64,000 bases of DNA from Bemisia tabaci (Eukaryota; Arthropoda; Insecta; Hemiptera; Aleyrodidae), in NCBI RefSeq assembly GCF_918797505.1, contig NC_092802.1, positions 10,559,480 to 10,623,479 of the forward strand, written 5' to 3'. The translations under genes and the position numbers were made by a program. Positions 32,676 to 43,982 of the stretch are shown piece by piece; position 1 is the first letter of the stretch, and each line of letters opens with the position of its first letter. The notes below the pieces were generated by a model. The model ran no database searches, was not told the origin of the DNA, and was given only the letters and a program-made list of their open reading frames with translations.

Positions 32676-33155
32676 GTCCGCTACAATAACGTGATTACTT
32701 AAAGAGTAGATACGCAACTTTTGAATACCTCTATACTCCTGCGTTCAAGTCTCTCGATGGTTCTCTTGTATATAAACGTATTTGATAAACCACCATCTGG
32801 GACTAGAAAATGAGCACAGTATGAGAGTTCTGAAAGACTTAAACGCGGAGCACAAAAGTGTAGATCCACCAGGATCATTTTTTGAAGTGTGGATAACTTT
32901 GCTCTACGCTTGTCTGTATGCCTGTTTTTTGGTGGATTTTTTGCGGATGAGCTTATTACGTAAATAGACCACCACCTAGGATTAGAAAGCAAGCACCATA
33001 ATGTATTTTTCTCTATAGAAATTTTGAGTAGCATACAATGAACGTATTCCAAGTTTTAAAATTCACCTTGTAAAAGAGAACAATTTTTTTTCGCATTTTT
33101 CACACTTCGCACTGATAAAAATGCTACAAATCTCTGCTGCTTTCATACTAGTAAC

Positions 33156-33768
33156 GGGCCTGTTGCAAACTTTTGCTAGAGCAGAATGAAGAGTTGTTTC
33201 TTATAGATAATGCCTCAAAAATCACGATGAGCGCATCGGCAAAGTCTGAAATGCACTCATAAATTCACAATCTGCGTAAGAAAATTGCGTTATTTTGAGC
33301 TTCCCGCTTCAAAAACGATACCACTGCACAGGGGAACATTTTGTTAGAGGAGTCGCTCCATCGTCGGCAATATTCATCATGGCCGACGCTTGCGCAGTTC
33401 CTCGCGTAATTCGAGGAGAGTTCAAGGTCAATTAAGGCGGGCGAGGAAAATATGAACGTAAACACGCCGATTGTTATGTGGTTTAATCCTGTTCAGGTGT
33501 TATCTCGTCCCATCACACGTGTTTTGGCGGACTGGCGTCGGCCATGATGAGTATTGCCGCCAATGGAACGACTCCTCTAACAAAATGTTCACCTGTACCG
33601 TAGTATCGTTTTCGAAGCGGGAAGCTCAAAAGACCGCAAATTTCTTACGCAGATTGTGAAGTTATGAGTGAATTTCAGACTTTGCCGATGCGCTCATCGT
33701 GATTTTTAGGGCATTATCTGTAAGAACCAACTCTTAGTTTTGCTCTAGCAAAAGTTTGCAACAGGCCC
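33156..33768. mobile_element. N2: 613-bp inverted-repeat element
   Basis: gggcctgttgcaaacttttg to the inverse caaaagtttgcaacaggccc. Long arms pair further in (gctcatcgtgattttt, agtcgctccat / atggaacgact, tcatcatggccgacgc / gcgtcggccatgatga). Confidence 0.75.
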
Positions 33769-34559
33769 ACTGTGCTTGTGAGCAAAATGTGTTTCTCTAT
33801 GAATTTTTTCAATTCATGCTTTGAAAAAATACATAAAACATAAAACACAATATTCCGAAAATCAAATCGTGTGTAAAACTCTTGTCTCCACAGGGGTAGC
33901 CCACAAAATAGAGACGACACCACCTTTCCTTTACGTTTGTGTTTCTCAATCATGATCAAACAAAGCCCACTGCTCAGGGTTGCCAGGTCATGAAATGAAA
34001 CGTGGATATTTTGCATGAGGTTAAATGGGGATAAATGCCGAGTTCTCAGCGCTATTTGGCAACAATGCCACGGTCGCATACTGGACCCGTTTTGAATAAT
34101 GCTGATTTTTTCGGAGCGTGACCCAGTTTATTTCGGACGTAAAGCCCGACCAGGAAACCCGCCGCGCCAAAAATCCATGCAAATTTGTCGAACTCTCCGT
34201 GCCTACGGCTGTTTGATTAATGCCCTCACTTATCATAAGGATCACAAATTATTGGGCGCATTCTTGATGGACAAATGAGCCGCATTAAGCAAAACGAGCA
34301 AAGTCATTTTAGAAAATGAAGCGTCCGTTCATCACTGCAAAATCAGTATTTTCTGTATAGGAGCTAAGGAAGCTAGTATAGAATAAAAATCAAGCAACTT
34401 TTCAAGAAATTAAGTAAAGTTGACGAGTTTTTCGATGAAAAATTAAGGTATGACAGAAAATCTGCAACGTTGCAAACGCAGGTAAGTGGTTTCGCGCTTC
34501 GGTCATCGATATATCAGCGGAGACTTAGCCACATCCGAATGTTGTTACGACGCCCAGTA
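33769..34559. other. Mostly unassigned DNA
   Basis: A weak X-like stretch (caacgttgcaaacgcaggtaagtggttt) occurs near 34470. Nothing else recognised. Confidence 0.35.
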
Positions 34560-35056
34560 GTGGATCGAATCAATTAGAGAGGTCGGTCATGAAATTTTTT
34601 GACTGAAGACTGCGAATTTTGATGTTTAATTCTTCACATTTTAAATTTTAAGCGGTGCTTTTCGAAGGAAAATTTCACGAGGAAACCAATGGAACTACTT
34701 TTAGAACCTCAAAGTTTTGTATGAACAGAGTTATAAGCGTTTAAAGTTTCCAAATTTTGTCCGACCTCTCCTCTGCCGTGCTAAGAAAAAACGCCGTAAG
34801 AACATTCGAGAGTTGCCAAATTTTTTTCGATAAAATGCGCATTTTCTAGGGAAGTCATGAATATTTTTCATTTAAATTTTCAGAATCTTTAGGTAAAATT
34901 TCGAACTAAATTATCTGAAAAATTGGGAGGAAAATGTTCATAAATTTACCAGGAAATTCGCGTTTTGTCCTCGGAAATTTGGCAACGCCTGAAGGTTCAT
35001 ACGGCGTTCTTCCTTAGCACGGCAGTTCTATTGATTCGGTCCCCTGTGCGACGTTC
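34560..35056. mobile_element. R2: family R split by an A insertion
   Basis: gtggatcgaatcaattagag .. ccgacctctcct before the A copy, then attgattcggtcccctgtgcg after it, which together rebuild the R right end seen uninterrupted at 52716-52742. Confidence 0.7.
34773..35025. mobile_element. Family A MITE nested in R2
   Basis: ctgccgtgctaagaaaaaac to ccttagcacggcag; duplication TCCT/TTCT (one change). Confidence 0.85.
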
Positions 35057-35545
35057 ATCCTATGAGCGGCAGAGTGGGCCGAGCGGGGCGTAACGCCCGG
35101 ACAGATCTGTTGCAATCACAATAAAATATGTTAATAAGCGACTTTAAAAAACCGTCGGAAACGGAAGGGCCGTCGGGGGATTGGCTACAAAAAACAGCGG
35201 CGAAAAAAAAACCAGGCCGGGTCTTGACTCTTTCGTGCAGGAAGTTGAGCGTGGAGCCCTCGTAGGAGAATCTCAGCGACCGAACCGGTATGCGTGCCAT
35301 TATCCGCGCCGGCTCCGGGGATCGAAGACACCGGCCTCAGCATTATAATGGACCGTAGTTGTGTCGTTGGGCAGATTATTGTCTTAACATTATCATAAGC
35401 CAGGGGGGTGCCCCCTGCTCGCTACGCGGCCTGACCGGTAGAAGGCGCAAAGCACCCTCTAAGATCAGCTTCGCGGGCTCATCTCGGGACTATCCTTTAG
35501 TGGAAAACAAAGAGAATGTAAAAGCAGCCCGAAACGGAAACGACA
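35057..35545. other. Unassigned GC-richer DNA
   Basis: No domain or repeat family recognised. Confidence 0.35.
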
Positions 35546-35546
35546 A

Positions 35547-35965
35547 TCGAAAACGCAGGAAAAGCATAGAGAAAAAAAAGGAGGTGTTTGTATTTCGGGC
35601 ATCATGGAATTTTTTGATGACTTGATGACGTAGGTGGGTACAGCGACGTTTTTATCCTGTCGATTTCTTGGAAATGGTGTAATTTAAGGAAAAAAGTCAT
35701 TCTATAAAAATTGCTTGAAATTATATAATGAGTTGATTCAAGTGAAAAAATCGGACATTATGGTCCGTTTTTCATATTTAGCTAAACGTCGCTGTACCCA
35801 CCTACGTCATCAAGTCATCAAAAAATTCCAAGATGCCCGAAATGCAAACACCTCCTTTTTTTCTCTATGCAGGAAAAGGCGGAAACAAGGCTAAAATACA
35901 CACTGTGTACAGCCTTCATATGTATTTTAGCCTTGTTTCCGCTTTTTCCTATGTTTTCGACTATC
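35547..35965. repeat. Palindrome interrupted by O2
   Basis: Removing O2 joins cgaaaacgcaggaaaag to gcggaaacaaggctaaaata, which is inverted downstream as tattttagccttgtttccgc and ctttttcctatgttttcg. The loop is short (cacactgtgtacagccttca). Confidence 0.7.
35565..35868. mobile_element. O2: family O element, complete
   Basis: catagagaaaaaaaaggagg to cctcctttttttctctat, flanked by an exact 10-bp duplication GCAGGAAAAG (35555-35564, 35869-35878). Confidence 0.85.
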
Positions 35966-36054
35966 CTTTAGCGATAGCCTCAAAATCCAATGGCCTTTGT
36001 GAATCGGCACAAACAACTATGATGAGAACTACTCAACTCCGCCCGTTCGAATAA

Positions 36055-36335
36055 TAGCGCCAAACACAGCGCAGTCGGCTCGGTCGACGGCGTGGAAGCA
36101 TATCAGCGCCTACAAGTCCAAGTGAATACTTCACGCATTGCGTCAAACGCTAAGTCCAAGTGAATACTTCACGCATTACGCCAAACACTTTGCAGTCGGC
36201 GTGAAACGCATATCGATGGCTAACGAACAATACCGCCTATATGCAAACAGACGATTTTGTAGAACATATAGGGAACGTTGCCATTTTTGTAATTTTAACG
36301 TTCGATTTGCAATTTTTTAATCATTGAAGCGCTTT
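36055..36335. repeat. CC1: composite repeat related to E
   Basis: Two copies of aagtccaagtgaatacttcacgcatt (36114 and 36151), then gcatatcgatggctaacgaac and a tail that matches 56215-56340 in inverse. Confidence 0.6.
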
Positions 36336-36343
36336 CCTACAGT

Positions 36344-36849
36344 ATGGAGATGTTGCATGTGTGAGGAATTTGCGATTTGACTACTGCTTTTATGTAAAAG
36401 TTCGCGAGAAACACGATGGTGCCACTGGTTTTCTCTGAAATCAACTCCCAAGCTCAAAAAAAGCTCCCAAGTTGAGGCCAAAATTGAGGGGATATCCCAC
36501 GCTATCCTGAGAGTCCACCTCTACATCATGACGAACTCTCCATGCAAAGATAGGGAGCAAATACATTAGCAGTAATGCCGTGTTTTCAGTTTTAGAGTCC
36601 CCAAATAAAGTGGCAGCCCTGTCAATGTATTTGCGCCCTATCTTTGCATGGAGAGTTTGTCTTGATGTAGAAGTGGACTCTCAGGGTAGGGTGGGATATC
36701 CCCTCCATTTTGGCCTCAACTTGAGAGAGTTTTTTTTAGCTTGGGAGTTAATTTCAGAGAAAACCAGTGGCACTATCGTATTTCTCGCGAACTTTCACCT
36801 AAGAATCCACAGTCAAATCGCAAATTCCTCACACATGCAACATCTCCTT
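36344..36849. mobile_element. G2: 505-bp near-palindromic element
   Basis: atggagatgttgcatgtgtg to catgcaacatctcctt. Arms pair as in G1; the 103-aa frame inside is a repeat translation. Confidence 0.8.
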
Positions 36850-37838
36850 TCGGCACACCGCACTCCGGCACAATGTGCCGAAAAGGGTTAATGCAATGGT
36901 ACAATTTGGCACACCGTAATTTTTGAAAGTTGAGGAAAGTATAAGTATCTCGAAAGATTTAAGGCACGGCAACAATGGATTGAAGATCTGCCTCTTCTCA
37001 GGAAAGCAATGTACAGAGAAAGAAGCAAAACTTTACCTCCCGTGCTAAAATCCTAAAACGGATAGACTTTCAAAATTTATGTTCGTGCCGACAAATACGG
37101 GTGAGAGTGCATGTGCCGAAGAGACCTACGTCAACCCGCCGATTTTTACGTCATTGTGCCGAAAATTCTTTAACATTGACCCGGTAGATCTACTGAAGGA
37201 ACTGTCACGAAAAAATTAACACCTACAATGTTTAAATGAGAGGATTCACACTTAAACTCCATATCTTCCTTTCACTTCAGTTTATTTTCCATGAGATAGT
37301 ATCGTACAATTTTTCACGAGATTTCTGCACGTCAAAGTATTTCTCGCGCGGCAACAGTGTCTTAAATCCGAGACGTCGTAACGCAGCGATCCTGAGAATC
37401 CACTTAGATTCTTCGCGCGGATTATCAGATGCGTTTGTGTGTCAAAGTTGAGAATAATTTTGTCTCCTGGAGCGGTGTGGGCCCGGCTCCCGGTTCTCAC
37501 TCGCCGCCTTCCGGTCTCCAGATCGCTACCCTCGCCGTGCAAAAACCGCGTAATTCCAGCAACAGTTCTACGGGAATCTACCGTTTTTGCCCAGAACAGC
37601 AGATTAGCGTGCTCCGACTCCTTTCCGTCACATGACATCTATTCCAACGCGCAAAATGACGAAATACACAGTTCCAGCCATGACGTCACAATGGAATGTC
37701 CATTGTTAATCGTTGACAAATCTGTTTGATCCTGGTTTTTGACGTGAAGGTTTTGAAATGGACGTATTTCTTCCAAACGGAACTATAGACGAGGGGAAAA
37801 GATTGGGTGTTTTCTAAAAATGTGCAGGAGGAACAATG
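36850..37838. other. Unassigned DNA with weak ORFs
   Basis: Holds a 71-aa plus-strand frame at 37236-37451 whose first 23 residues (MRGFTLKLHIFLSLQFIFHE...) look like a signal peptide, but there is no downstream domain, and the nearest good splice partner is out of phase. A V fragment (gacgtatttcttccaaacgg) lies at 37762. Confidence 0.35.
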
Positions 37839-38064
37839 CACTGGAAAAAAAAACACACTGGATCTAGAGTAGACTCTTAAAAACATCGACAAGAAAAAGT
37901 ACTCTCGATTCAATCGGATTTTTGCTAAAATCAAGAACCAAGTCTCTTAATTTGAGCGGATTTTGTTTTGATTCAAGCAAAAATCCGATTGAATCAAGAA
38001 TATTTTTTCTTGTCAGTTTTTCAAGAGTCTGGACTCTAGATCCAATATGTTTTTTTTTTCCAGT
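37839..38064. mobile_element. Family B foldback MITE
   Basis: cactggaaaaaaaaacacac to ttttttttttccagtg, TG on both sides, complete. Confidence 0.8.
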
Positions 38065-38219
38065 GTGTGAAAGTAGGCATGATGCCCGTTTGGGGAAACG
38101 GAAAAGCGGTATTTTATACATTCTGTCAATAGTTCATTACCCAGTGCGCCCTTCGGATAATATTTTGAGATAGTCTAGTCACCGATACCATTCTATCCTT
38201 GTATATCCTTGTGTGACAG

Positions 38220-38386
38220 TCTTCAATTGTAATTGCAAGGAACCGTTTCCAATTTTGCAACTAAATCCCTGCTTAGCTGTAACTGATTGCATCGATGCAA
38301 AACGTGAGGTCGGCAAGTGCACGTTTGAACAAGGTTGCAATATTGGGCCTGTTCTTCTGAGTTTTTGCAGGTGCAAGTTCATGTAA
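38220..38386 (+). CDS. Candidate exon of a small eight-cysteine peptide
   Basis: I do not recognise the family. The open frame runs from about 38174 to a TAA at 38384-38386 without an ATG, which suits an internal or last exon. A good acceptor (pyrimidine-rich ccttgtgtgacag, AG at 38218-38219) lies just before FNCNCKEPFP, and a consensus donor GTAAGT sits at 38383-38388 over the stop, so the exon may either end at 38382 or finish with CRCKFM-stop. Cysteine spacing is strikingly regular: C-x1-C-x11-C-x5-C-x9-C-x5-C-x9-C-x1-C, with CRC at the end, as expected for a disulfide-stabilised secreted peptide. No signal peptide is present in this exon; it would have to come from an upstream exon. The antisense frame 38179-38382 has no comparable pattern. 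Function unknown. Confidence 0.4.
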
Positions 38387-38784
38387 GTTCAGCTTAAAAG
38401 GTGAATATAGGAGTATGGACATAAAGGTACATGGACAAGGTATCAAGGCTCCAAATTATGCATCACACTTTTGCGCTATTGCGTGAGTACGTATCGTACT
38501 CTATAATATAAAATAATAAGTGTAACGCTTAACGTTTAACGCCTGAGGCGCGAAGCGGCTTGGGGGGTTGGACCGCGAAACGGTCAGGTAGCGTACCCCT
38601 TAAATCTATACTAAATCGAATGGCTAACTAATGATAAACACACCATAGCCACCCTTTCCTTTTGTGAAAAAACGGGTTTTTTTCTACACTTGCGTTCAAG
38701 TCTCTGAGGTTTTTTGTTCCGGATGAATATGAAGCTTTGTCATATCTATATAATATTAAGATTCACATAAGACATTATTCAACA
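38387..38784. other. Unassigned DNA downstream of the cysteine-rich exon
   Basis: Includes ataatataaaataataagtg near 38505 but no clean AATAAA on the plus strand within 100 bases. Confidence 0.35.
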
Positions 38785-38996
38785 ACACCGAAAAAGAAGG
38801 ATGCTGATTTAACACTCTGGGTGTGAAAAAGTGTGCGGCAACTCACGAAACGCTGAATTAACCGCTACAGCATAGTTACGTCAACAATTTTAAGATGTAA
38901 AACTAACTGCTGTGCCAGTTAATTCAGCGTTTTGTGAGTTGTCGCACACTTTTTTACATCCAGAATGTGAAATCAGCATCCTTCTTTTTTCGGTGT
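38785..38996. mobile_element. Q3: inverted-repeat MITE
   Basis: acaccgaaaaagaaggatgc to the inverse gcatccttcttttttcggtgt; inner arms aaaaagtgtgcggcaactca / tgagttgtcgcacactttt and gctgaattaac / gttaattcagc. Confidence 0.75.
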
Positions 38997-39024
38997 ATTT
39001 TCTGTCTCTCAGTTGGACGTTGTA

Positions 39025-39030
39025 TTTATT
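39025..39030 (-). terminator. Poly(A) signal AATAAA
   Basis: On the minus strand AATAAA occurs 44-49 bases after the stop codon of the candidate exon 39074-39355, a normal place for 3'-end processing. Confidence 0.4.
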
Positions 39031-39073
39031 TTCGTAAGATGCCTTCGCAACATAAAGAAACGCATAGATTAAA

Positions 39074-39355
39074 TTAAAGTTGATCATGCTTAGCTAATTT
39101 TTCAAGGAAGACAAAGTAAAATAATGAATAGTTAAATTTTAAGTTTTCATGTTTTGATGAAGTAATGAACTTTGGAAGCAATTTCAAAAAAGAAGAAATA
39201 AAATCGTCCTGCGCCTGCTTCATGAAGTACTCCGCCAACTTGTTGTTTCCTATATCAAGGCAAAACTCTATTCCAAAGTTGCAAAATTGCCTCAAACAAT
39301 TCAAATTTCTATAGGATTTCGCTTGTGCTAATTTTTTTTTAAAATTTTGCTCGTT
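39074..39355 (-). CDS. Candidate terminal exon, unknown protein
   Basis: I do not recognise the product. The minus-strand frame is open for about 300 bases without ATG and ends in TAA at 39074-39076. A possible acceptor (tgatttttctcctgatcacccacgag, AG at 39356-39357) would give about 93 residues in phase 0, starting NEQNFKKKLAQAKSY and ending FLEKLAKHDQL. Composition is ordinary for a soluble helical protein, with three Cys near the start (CLRQFC, FGIEFC). Codon use mixes G/C and A/T third positions, unlike the repeat-derived frames nearby, and AATAAA follows at a suitable distance. No upstream exon was found within the window. It could still be a chance frame. Confidence 0.4.
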   Translation of the reverse strand, partial: NEQNFKKKLAQAKSYRNLNCLRQFCNFGIEFCLDIGNNKLAEYFMKQAQDDFISSFLKLLPKFITSSKHENLKFNYSLFYFVFLEKLAKHDQL

Positions 39356-39477
39356 CTCGTGGGTGATCAGGAGAAAAATCAGTAAAATTTACAGTTCAAA
39401 ATGCCCAACTGTTCAATGATAAAAGTAAAATTTAAGAGTTAAAATTTGACAACGTCAAAATTTAATAACGTCACCTT

Positions 39478-39703
39478 ACTGGAAAAAAACACATTGGATC
39501 TAGAGTCCAGACTCTTGAAAACATTGACAAGAAAAAATACTCTTGATTCAATCGGATTTTTGCTTGAATCAAAACGAAATCCACTTAAATTAAGAGGCTT
39601 GGTTCTCGATTTAAGCTAGATTCTGATTGAATCAAGAGTACTTTCTCTTGTTGATGTTTTTAAGAGTCTGGGCTCTAGATCCAAGGTGTTTTTTTTTCCA
39701 GTG
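39478..39703. mobile_element. Family B foldback MITE
   Basis: actggaaaaaaacacattgg (first C lost) to ttttttttccagtg. Confidence 0.8.
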
Positions 39704-40121
39704 CTCGACCGAGAAACGAAGAGCTATGAGTAGTTGGATCTTCGTGTTTGATATGTGTGACACAAACTCAACTGGGTTTTAGTAGAAAATCGAAAAAAAT
39801 CGATGGAACTTGACAACGCCGCGAGGAACACCGGAAGAAATGCAAACTGAGTCAGTAGCCAAACATCATTTATAACATTCACTCGGCATCTTTAGCGATC
39901 TGCAATCGTTTATTCCTGCATTCATCCGAGAGTGTCTGCATTCATCGCCCATTCATCAGCCCTGCACCAGAGTGACGCGTGCAGATAAATGAACGGGTAT
40001 CATCTCAGTAGAATAGGATGAAAGGCCACATGCCTACGCTCTTAACGAATCGCAGATGAAAATGAAACTTGAGGGGATCTTCGAGCCTTTCTATGGCAGT
40101 GAATATTGAATAAGAGGCGTA
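39704..40121. other. Unassigned DNA
   Basis: Nothing recognised. Confidence 0.35.
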
Positions 40122-40273
40122 TGGTGGCAATTTTTCAAGTTGGTAACACTATTTTTCAGCCATTTAAATCCATTAAAAATATTGATTTTAGGCAAGGCCT
40201 CACCAAGAATCGATTGTTTTACATATACTTAAATTGAGGAAAAACAGTGTTGCCAACTTTCCAAAATCGCCAC
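40122..40273. mobile_element. D2: family D, uninterrupted
   Basis: ggtggcaatttttcaagttggtaac to the inverse gttgccaactttccaaaatcgccacc, with aatcgattgtttta inside. Serves as the empty-site reference for F at 4369. Confidence 0.7.
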
Positions 40274-40534
40274 CAACCCGACAACGGGAGGGTATTGTAT
40301 AAAGCCATGAAAGCGCAAATTTTGTACAGATACTGCACACAGTCCTCTTTTTCCTTGTGCTCGCATGCAAATTTTATGACAGCTGAGTCACAGCTGGTCT
40401 TTCTTTAACTTGTTGTGCCGATGGTTGGAGTAGGGCATTGTTTAATTGGCTCCCATCTGCACTTGATGAAATGTGAAACTTCAGACCGTTTTCTTGTAAT
40501 TCCTAATCTAATTTTCTCTGTGATTGAATTCAAT

Positions 40535-40660
40535 GGTCCAGTTACACGATCAAATTGAGTCATCAAATTGAAGCTCTGATAGGTGGAAAAAGACCTGAGG
40601 TGAGGATGCGACCAATGAGGGGCCCAATTTGATGGCTCAATTTGATCGTGTAACTGGACC
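40535..40660. mobile_element. GG: 126-bp palindromic MITE
   Basis: ggtccagttacacgatcaaa to tttgatcgtgtaactggacc, inner arms tgagtcatcaaattg / caatttgatggctca. TTCA occurs at both flanks. Confidence 0.7.
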
Positions 40661-41343
40661 TTCAGATCCTCTCTCACGCAGCGCAATCTCTCAACATATG
40701 ATGCGCATGACAGAAATCTCTCTGCATATTTTTTGGGGTGTTTAATTAATTTTCCACCTTAAAAAATTCGCCTAAAATTATTTTCAAAATTTAAAAAAAA
40801 ATCATTATCTCAGATTTGAAGAGAACGTACACGGTATAAACTATTGAGTTGCGTAAACATTTCTTAAATCACAAACAAAAAATTGTTTTGAATGGAGGAT
40901 GTTTACTTTCATTTAAAGAAAATAGAATGCGTAATGAATGACGAAAATATACAGTTTTTAACCAAAGAAAATTTTCAAACAAATCTTTCAATCAGGTCGA
41001 AATTATTTTTTGTAAAATAATACAAAAATTCTGAGTTAAATTATGTTTGTTAAATCGGATGACCTTTTTTAACAAGAAAGTTAAAATTTAAAAAAAAAAA
41101 AAATTCACCACGTCTTTCCGTGCATAAATAGATAAGAAGTCAAAAACGCATGAGAATCGTAAATGAACGCACGCAAAAATCAGGATCTTGCCAGCAGTCA
41201 ATCTTAGCATGTCGGGATCTCCTACTCCTAACAAGTAGCCGCGAAGTTTCTAAGTTCCAAGTAATTACACGTAGATCGTGGGTTGGAGTGACAAAAAAAT
41301 CAGAATTATCAGCCGGTGATATAATATTGCAGCAATCTGCATT

Positions 41344-41596
41344 CTGCCGTGCTAAGGAAAAACGCCGTATAAGCCATCATGCGTTGCCAAATTTTCATCG
41401 ACAAATCACGAGTTTTCAGGAAAATTTGTGAATATTTTTCATCCAATTTTTAAGAGGAGTTTGTTCGTAATTTTATCTAAGAATTCCGGAAATTTCAAGG
41501 AGAAATAGACATAACTTTCTTCAAAAATACACGTTTTATTCGGGGAAATTTGGCAACTCTCGAATGTTCATACGGCGTTCTTCCTTAGCACGGCAG
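41344..41596. mobile_element. Family A MITE
   Basis: ctgccgtgctaaggaaaaac to ccttagcacggcag; flanks CATT and CACT. Confidence 0.85.
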
Positions 41597-42782
41597 CACT
41601 GTCATCAGTCTTCCCAACTGGAATCGCATCACATAATTCTCGACTCGAATGACCGGTATTACCCGACTTGCAAATCACTTACATGCGAATCACTTTGGCA
41701 GTACTCAGGTGTCGCATAATACAACAATATGCATGACTGGGGGCTGAAGGAAGATAACGTAGGCGGATCCAGACACATCAAACTTGGGGGCGAAAGGGGG
41801 GTTCGGGGGGCTTCCCCCAAAAAATTTCAAAATCTTAAAGTACCTATCTAATTTGTAGTCTTAGTCAATTTTGGCATGAATAATTACCTATTATAAGCGT
41901 CGTTCCTTCTTCTTTCCTCCATTCCTTCCTTCTCTCTCTCTCTCTCTCTCTTCCCTTTTTCTTCTTCCTTTTTTCGGGCGAACGGGGGTCACCTTAACTC
42001 ACAATGTGATCATGTTACAAAAAATCCGGATATTAACAAAATTAAAGTATCTAGTAAAAGAATATACATGAATCTTATTGAAAAAACTTTGCGGCGGTCA
42101 AACCGATCCCATTCTTATATCTGATCTTAAACTATCATAAAACTAAACTTTAAAAAATGAGATAAAAAATCATACTTCTGAAATGATGAAAAAAACTAGG
42201 CGAATTTCAATAGTGTGATTGACCTTTATATGTAGATCAAAATACCTCATATGGCACCTCTGCATCTGCCTGTGGAAGGTAAGCTCACTGCAACTCGATC
42301 GAAGACTATATGGAAATAAAATTTCCTCCAACTTAAGACACGCTCAAGTATTGTTGTAAATGGGGAACCGATAGGTCAAATTTCTATAGAAATAAGTTTT
42401 TTCGCATGAAGTGGAAATAGAATAAGTAAAATTCAACGCTCGGAAGTTAATCCATATATGAGCCTCGTGGATCATTTATATTTTAGGTCCTCGGAGTCGG
42501 AGGGTAATTTTAGATGGGTGGTGTCCGCCTTTCTTTATCTGGTGACGATGACAGATATATTTCTGGAGTATTTCACTGCACGAGTCTGGACCCGCGCTGA
42601 AAAGGCTACACGTAAAATGTGAGCAGAAGATAGCGCATACGCCGCGGCGCGGCCAGGAAATACTGGGTTCCGTGTGAAAGTTTCAGCCCGGTTTAGACTT
42701 ATACATTCTACCTTAATAGGTACCGTTGTTGTCAGTCTATCCCATAACTTAGGGCCCTTTTATATACAGCGGAAATCTAAAA
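41597..42782. other. Unassigned DNA
   Basis: Contains a (CT)n run at 41930-41951. No gene or family recognised. Confidence 0.35.
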
Positions 42783-42970
42783 AACAAAAACAAGTGTTGA
42801 GCTATTAGCCGACTTTACAAATATATGCAATGATGGAAATTCAGACCATGTTTTAATAAAAAAAAAAAAAACAATGTGCTAGGGGATGTTAATATATTTA
42901 CAATTTTTTTTTTTTTTTATTGCATATATTTTAAAGTCGGCTACTACCTCAACCTCTGTTTTTGCATTAT
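42783..42970. repeat. Inverted-repeat element with A/T loop
   Basis: caaaaacaagtgttgagcta..gccgactttacaaatatatgcaat to the inverse attgcatatattttaaagtcggc..aacctctgtttttg; the loop carries runs of A and T. Confidence 0.6.
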
Positions 42971-43239
42971 GAGTAGCCAAAAACCGAATAATCTTGTGTA
43001 AATCGAATATACCGACCTTGAAGGGACTAAAATGAGTTAGCAAATTTGTCGGATTCTTCTTCTTCCTCTTCTAACGACTAGGGCGCAGCCTTGTTTGTCA
43101 GGTCATCCAGTATTAAGCACAAACAACTATACATATGTAAGTATTAAAAATCTAAAAATCACTAAAAATAAAGAACTCGTCAAATCGACAACAACAGCAT
43201 AAAATCGTCAATCATCCTCGGGAGAAGAGAGCCCTTTTT

Positions 43240-43490
43240 CCTAAGGGTTGTCCAGTCATACACATTTTCGCTAGTCTCTCATCATCGCCACTTCTCGTTG
43301 CCGACTGCAAAGTATTTGGCGCAATGCATGAAGTATCCGTACAGCCTTGTAGGCGCTAATATGCCTCTCAGTCTCAAGCCGACCGAGCCGACCGTACTGT
43401 GTTGGGCGCAATGCGTGAAGTATTCACTTGGTCTTGTAGGCGCTACTATGCTTCCACGCCGCTGACCGAGCCGACAGACCCCTCCCCCCT
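43240..43490. repeat. CC2: E-related composite repeat
   Basis: Two ttggcgcaatgcatgaagtat / ttgggcgcaatgcgtgaagtatt units, each followed by cttgtaggcgcta. Resembles 56340-56512. Confidence 0.6.
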
Positions 43491-43747
43491 CTCTCCGAAA
43501 AGTGTCTCGCCCATAGAAAGAACGCAATGAATACCGAGATCGTATAAATTTCTTAGGTTTTTCTTTAATCAAAGACCCAAACACCTGATTTCTGGGCACA
43601 TTTATTGCTTGAGCCCCAACGAGATTAGAACAACGATCAAAGGGCGATCATCCTCTTTCACCGTGTGACCCATTTCTTAAATTTCGACGCGCCACAGCTT
43701 TCGCGTCCAACAAAGTGGGCACAGCCGTCGGCATGGACCGGAGGACC

Positions 43748-43982
43748 ACTTGCTAAAGAAGAATGCCGTATAAGCCCTCTGAGGTTGCCAAATTTCCCTG
43801 ATCGAAATACAATTTTTCAGAGATACCAGTGAATATTTTTCTTCCAGTTCGCCAGAGAATTTCATTCGATATGCGATCTAAATTATCTAAAAATTTCAGG
43901 TACAAAATTTTATGACTTTTGTCCACATTAAATATATAATCAGGAAAAATTTGGCAATGTTGGAATGTTCATACGGCGTTTC
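43748..43982. mobile_element. Family A MITE, both tips lost
   Basis: cttgctaaagaagaatgccg to gttcatacggcgtttc; the CTGCCGTG and CACGGCAG tips are missing. Confidence 0.7.

Noticed and set aside
37236..37451. 71-codon ORF with a hydrophobic N-terminus
   Set aside because: No domain follows, and no donor in phase with the cysteine-rich exon 0.8 kb downstream was found; kept only as a remark under the unassigned stretch.
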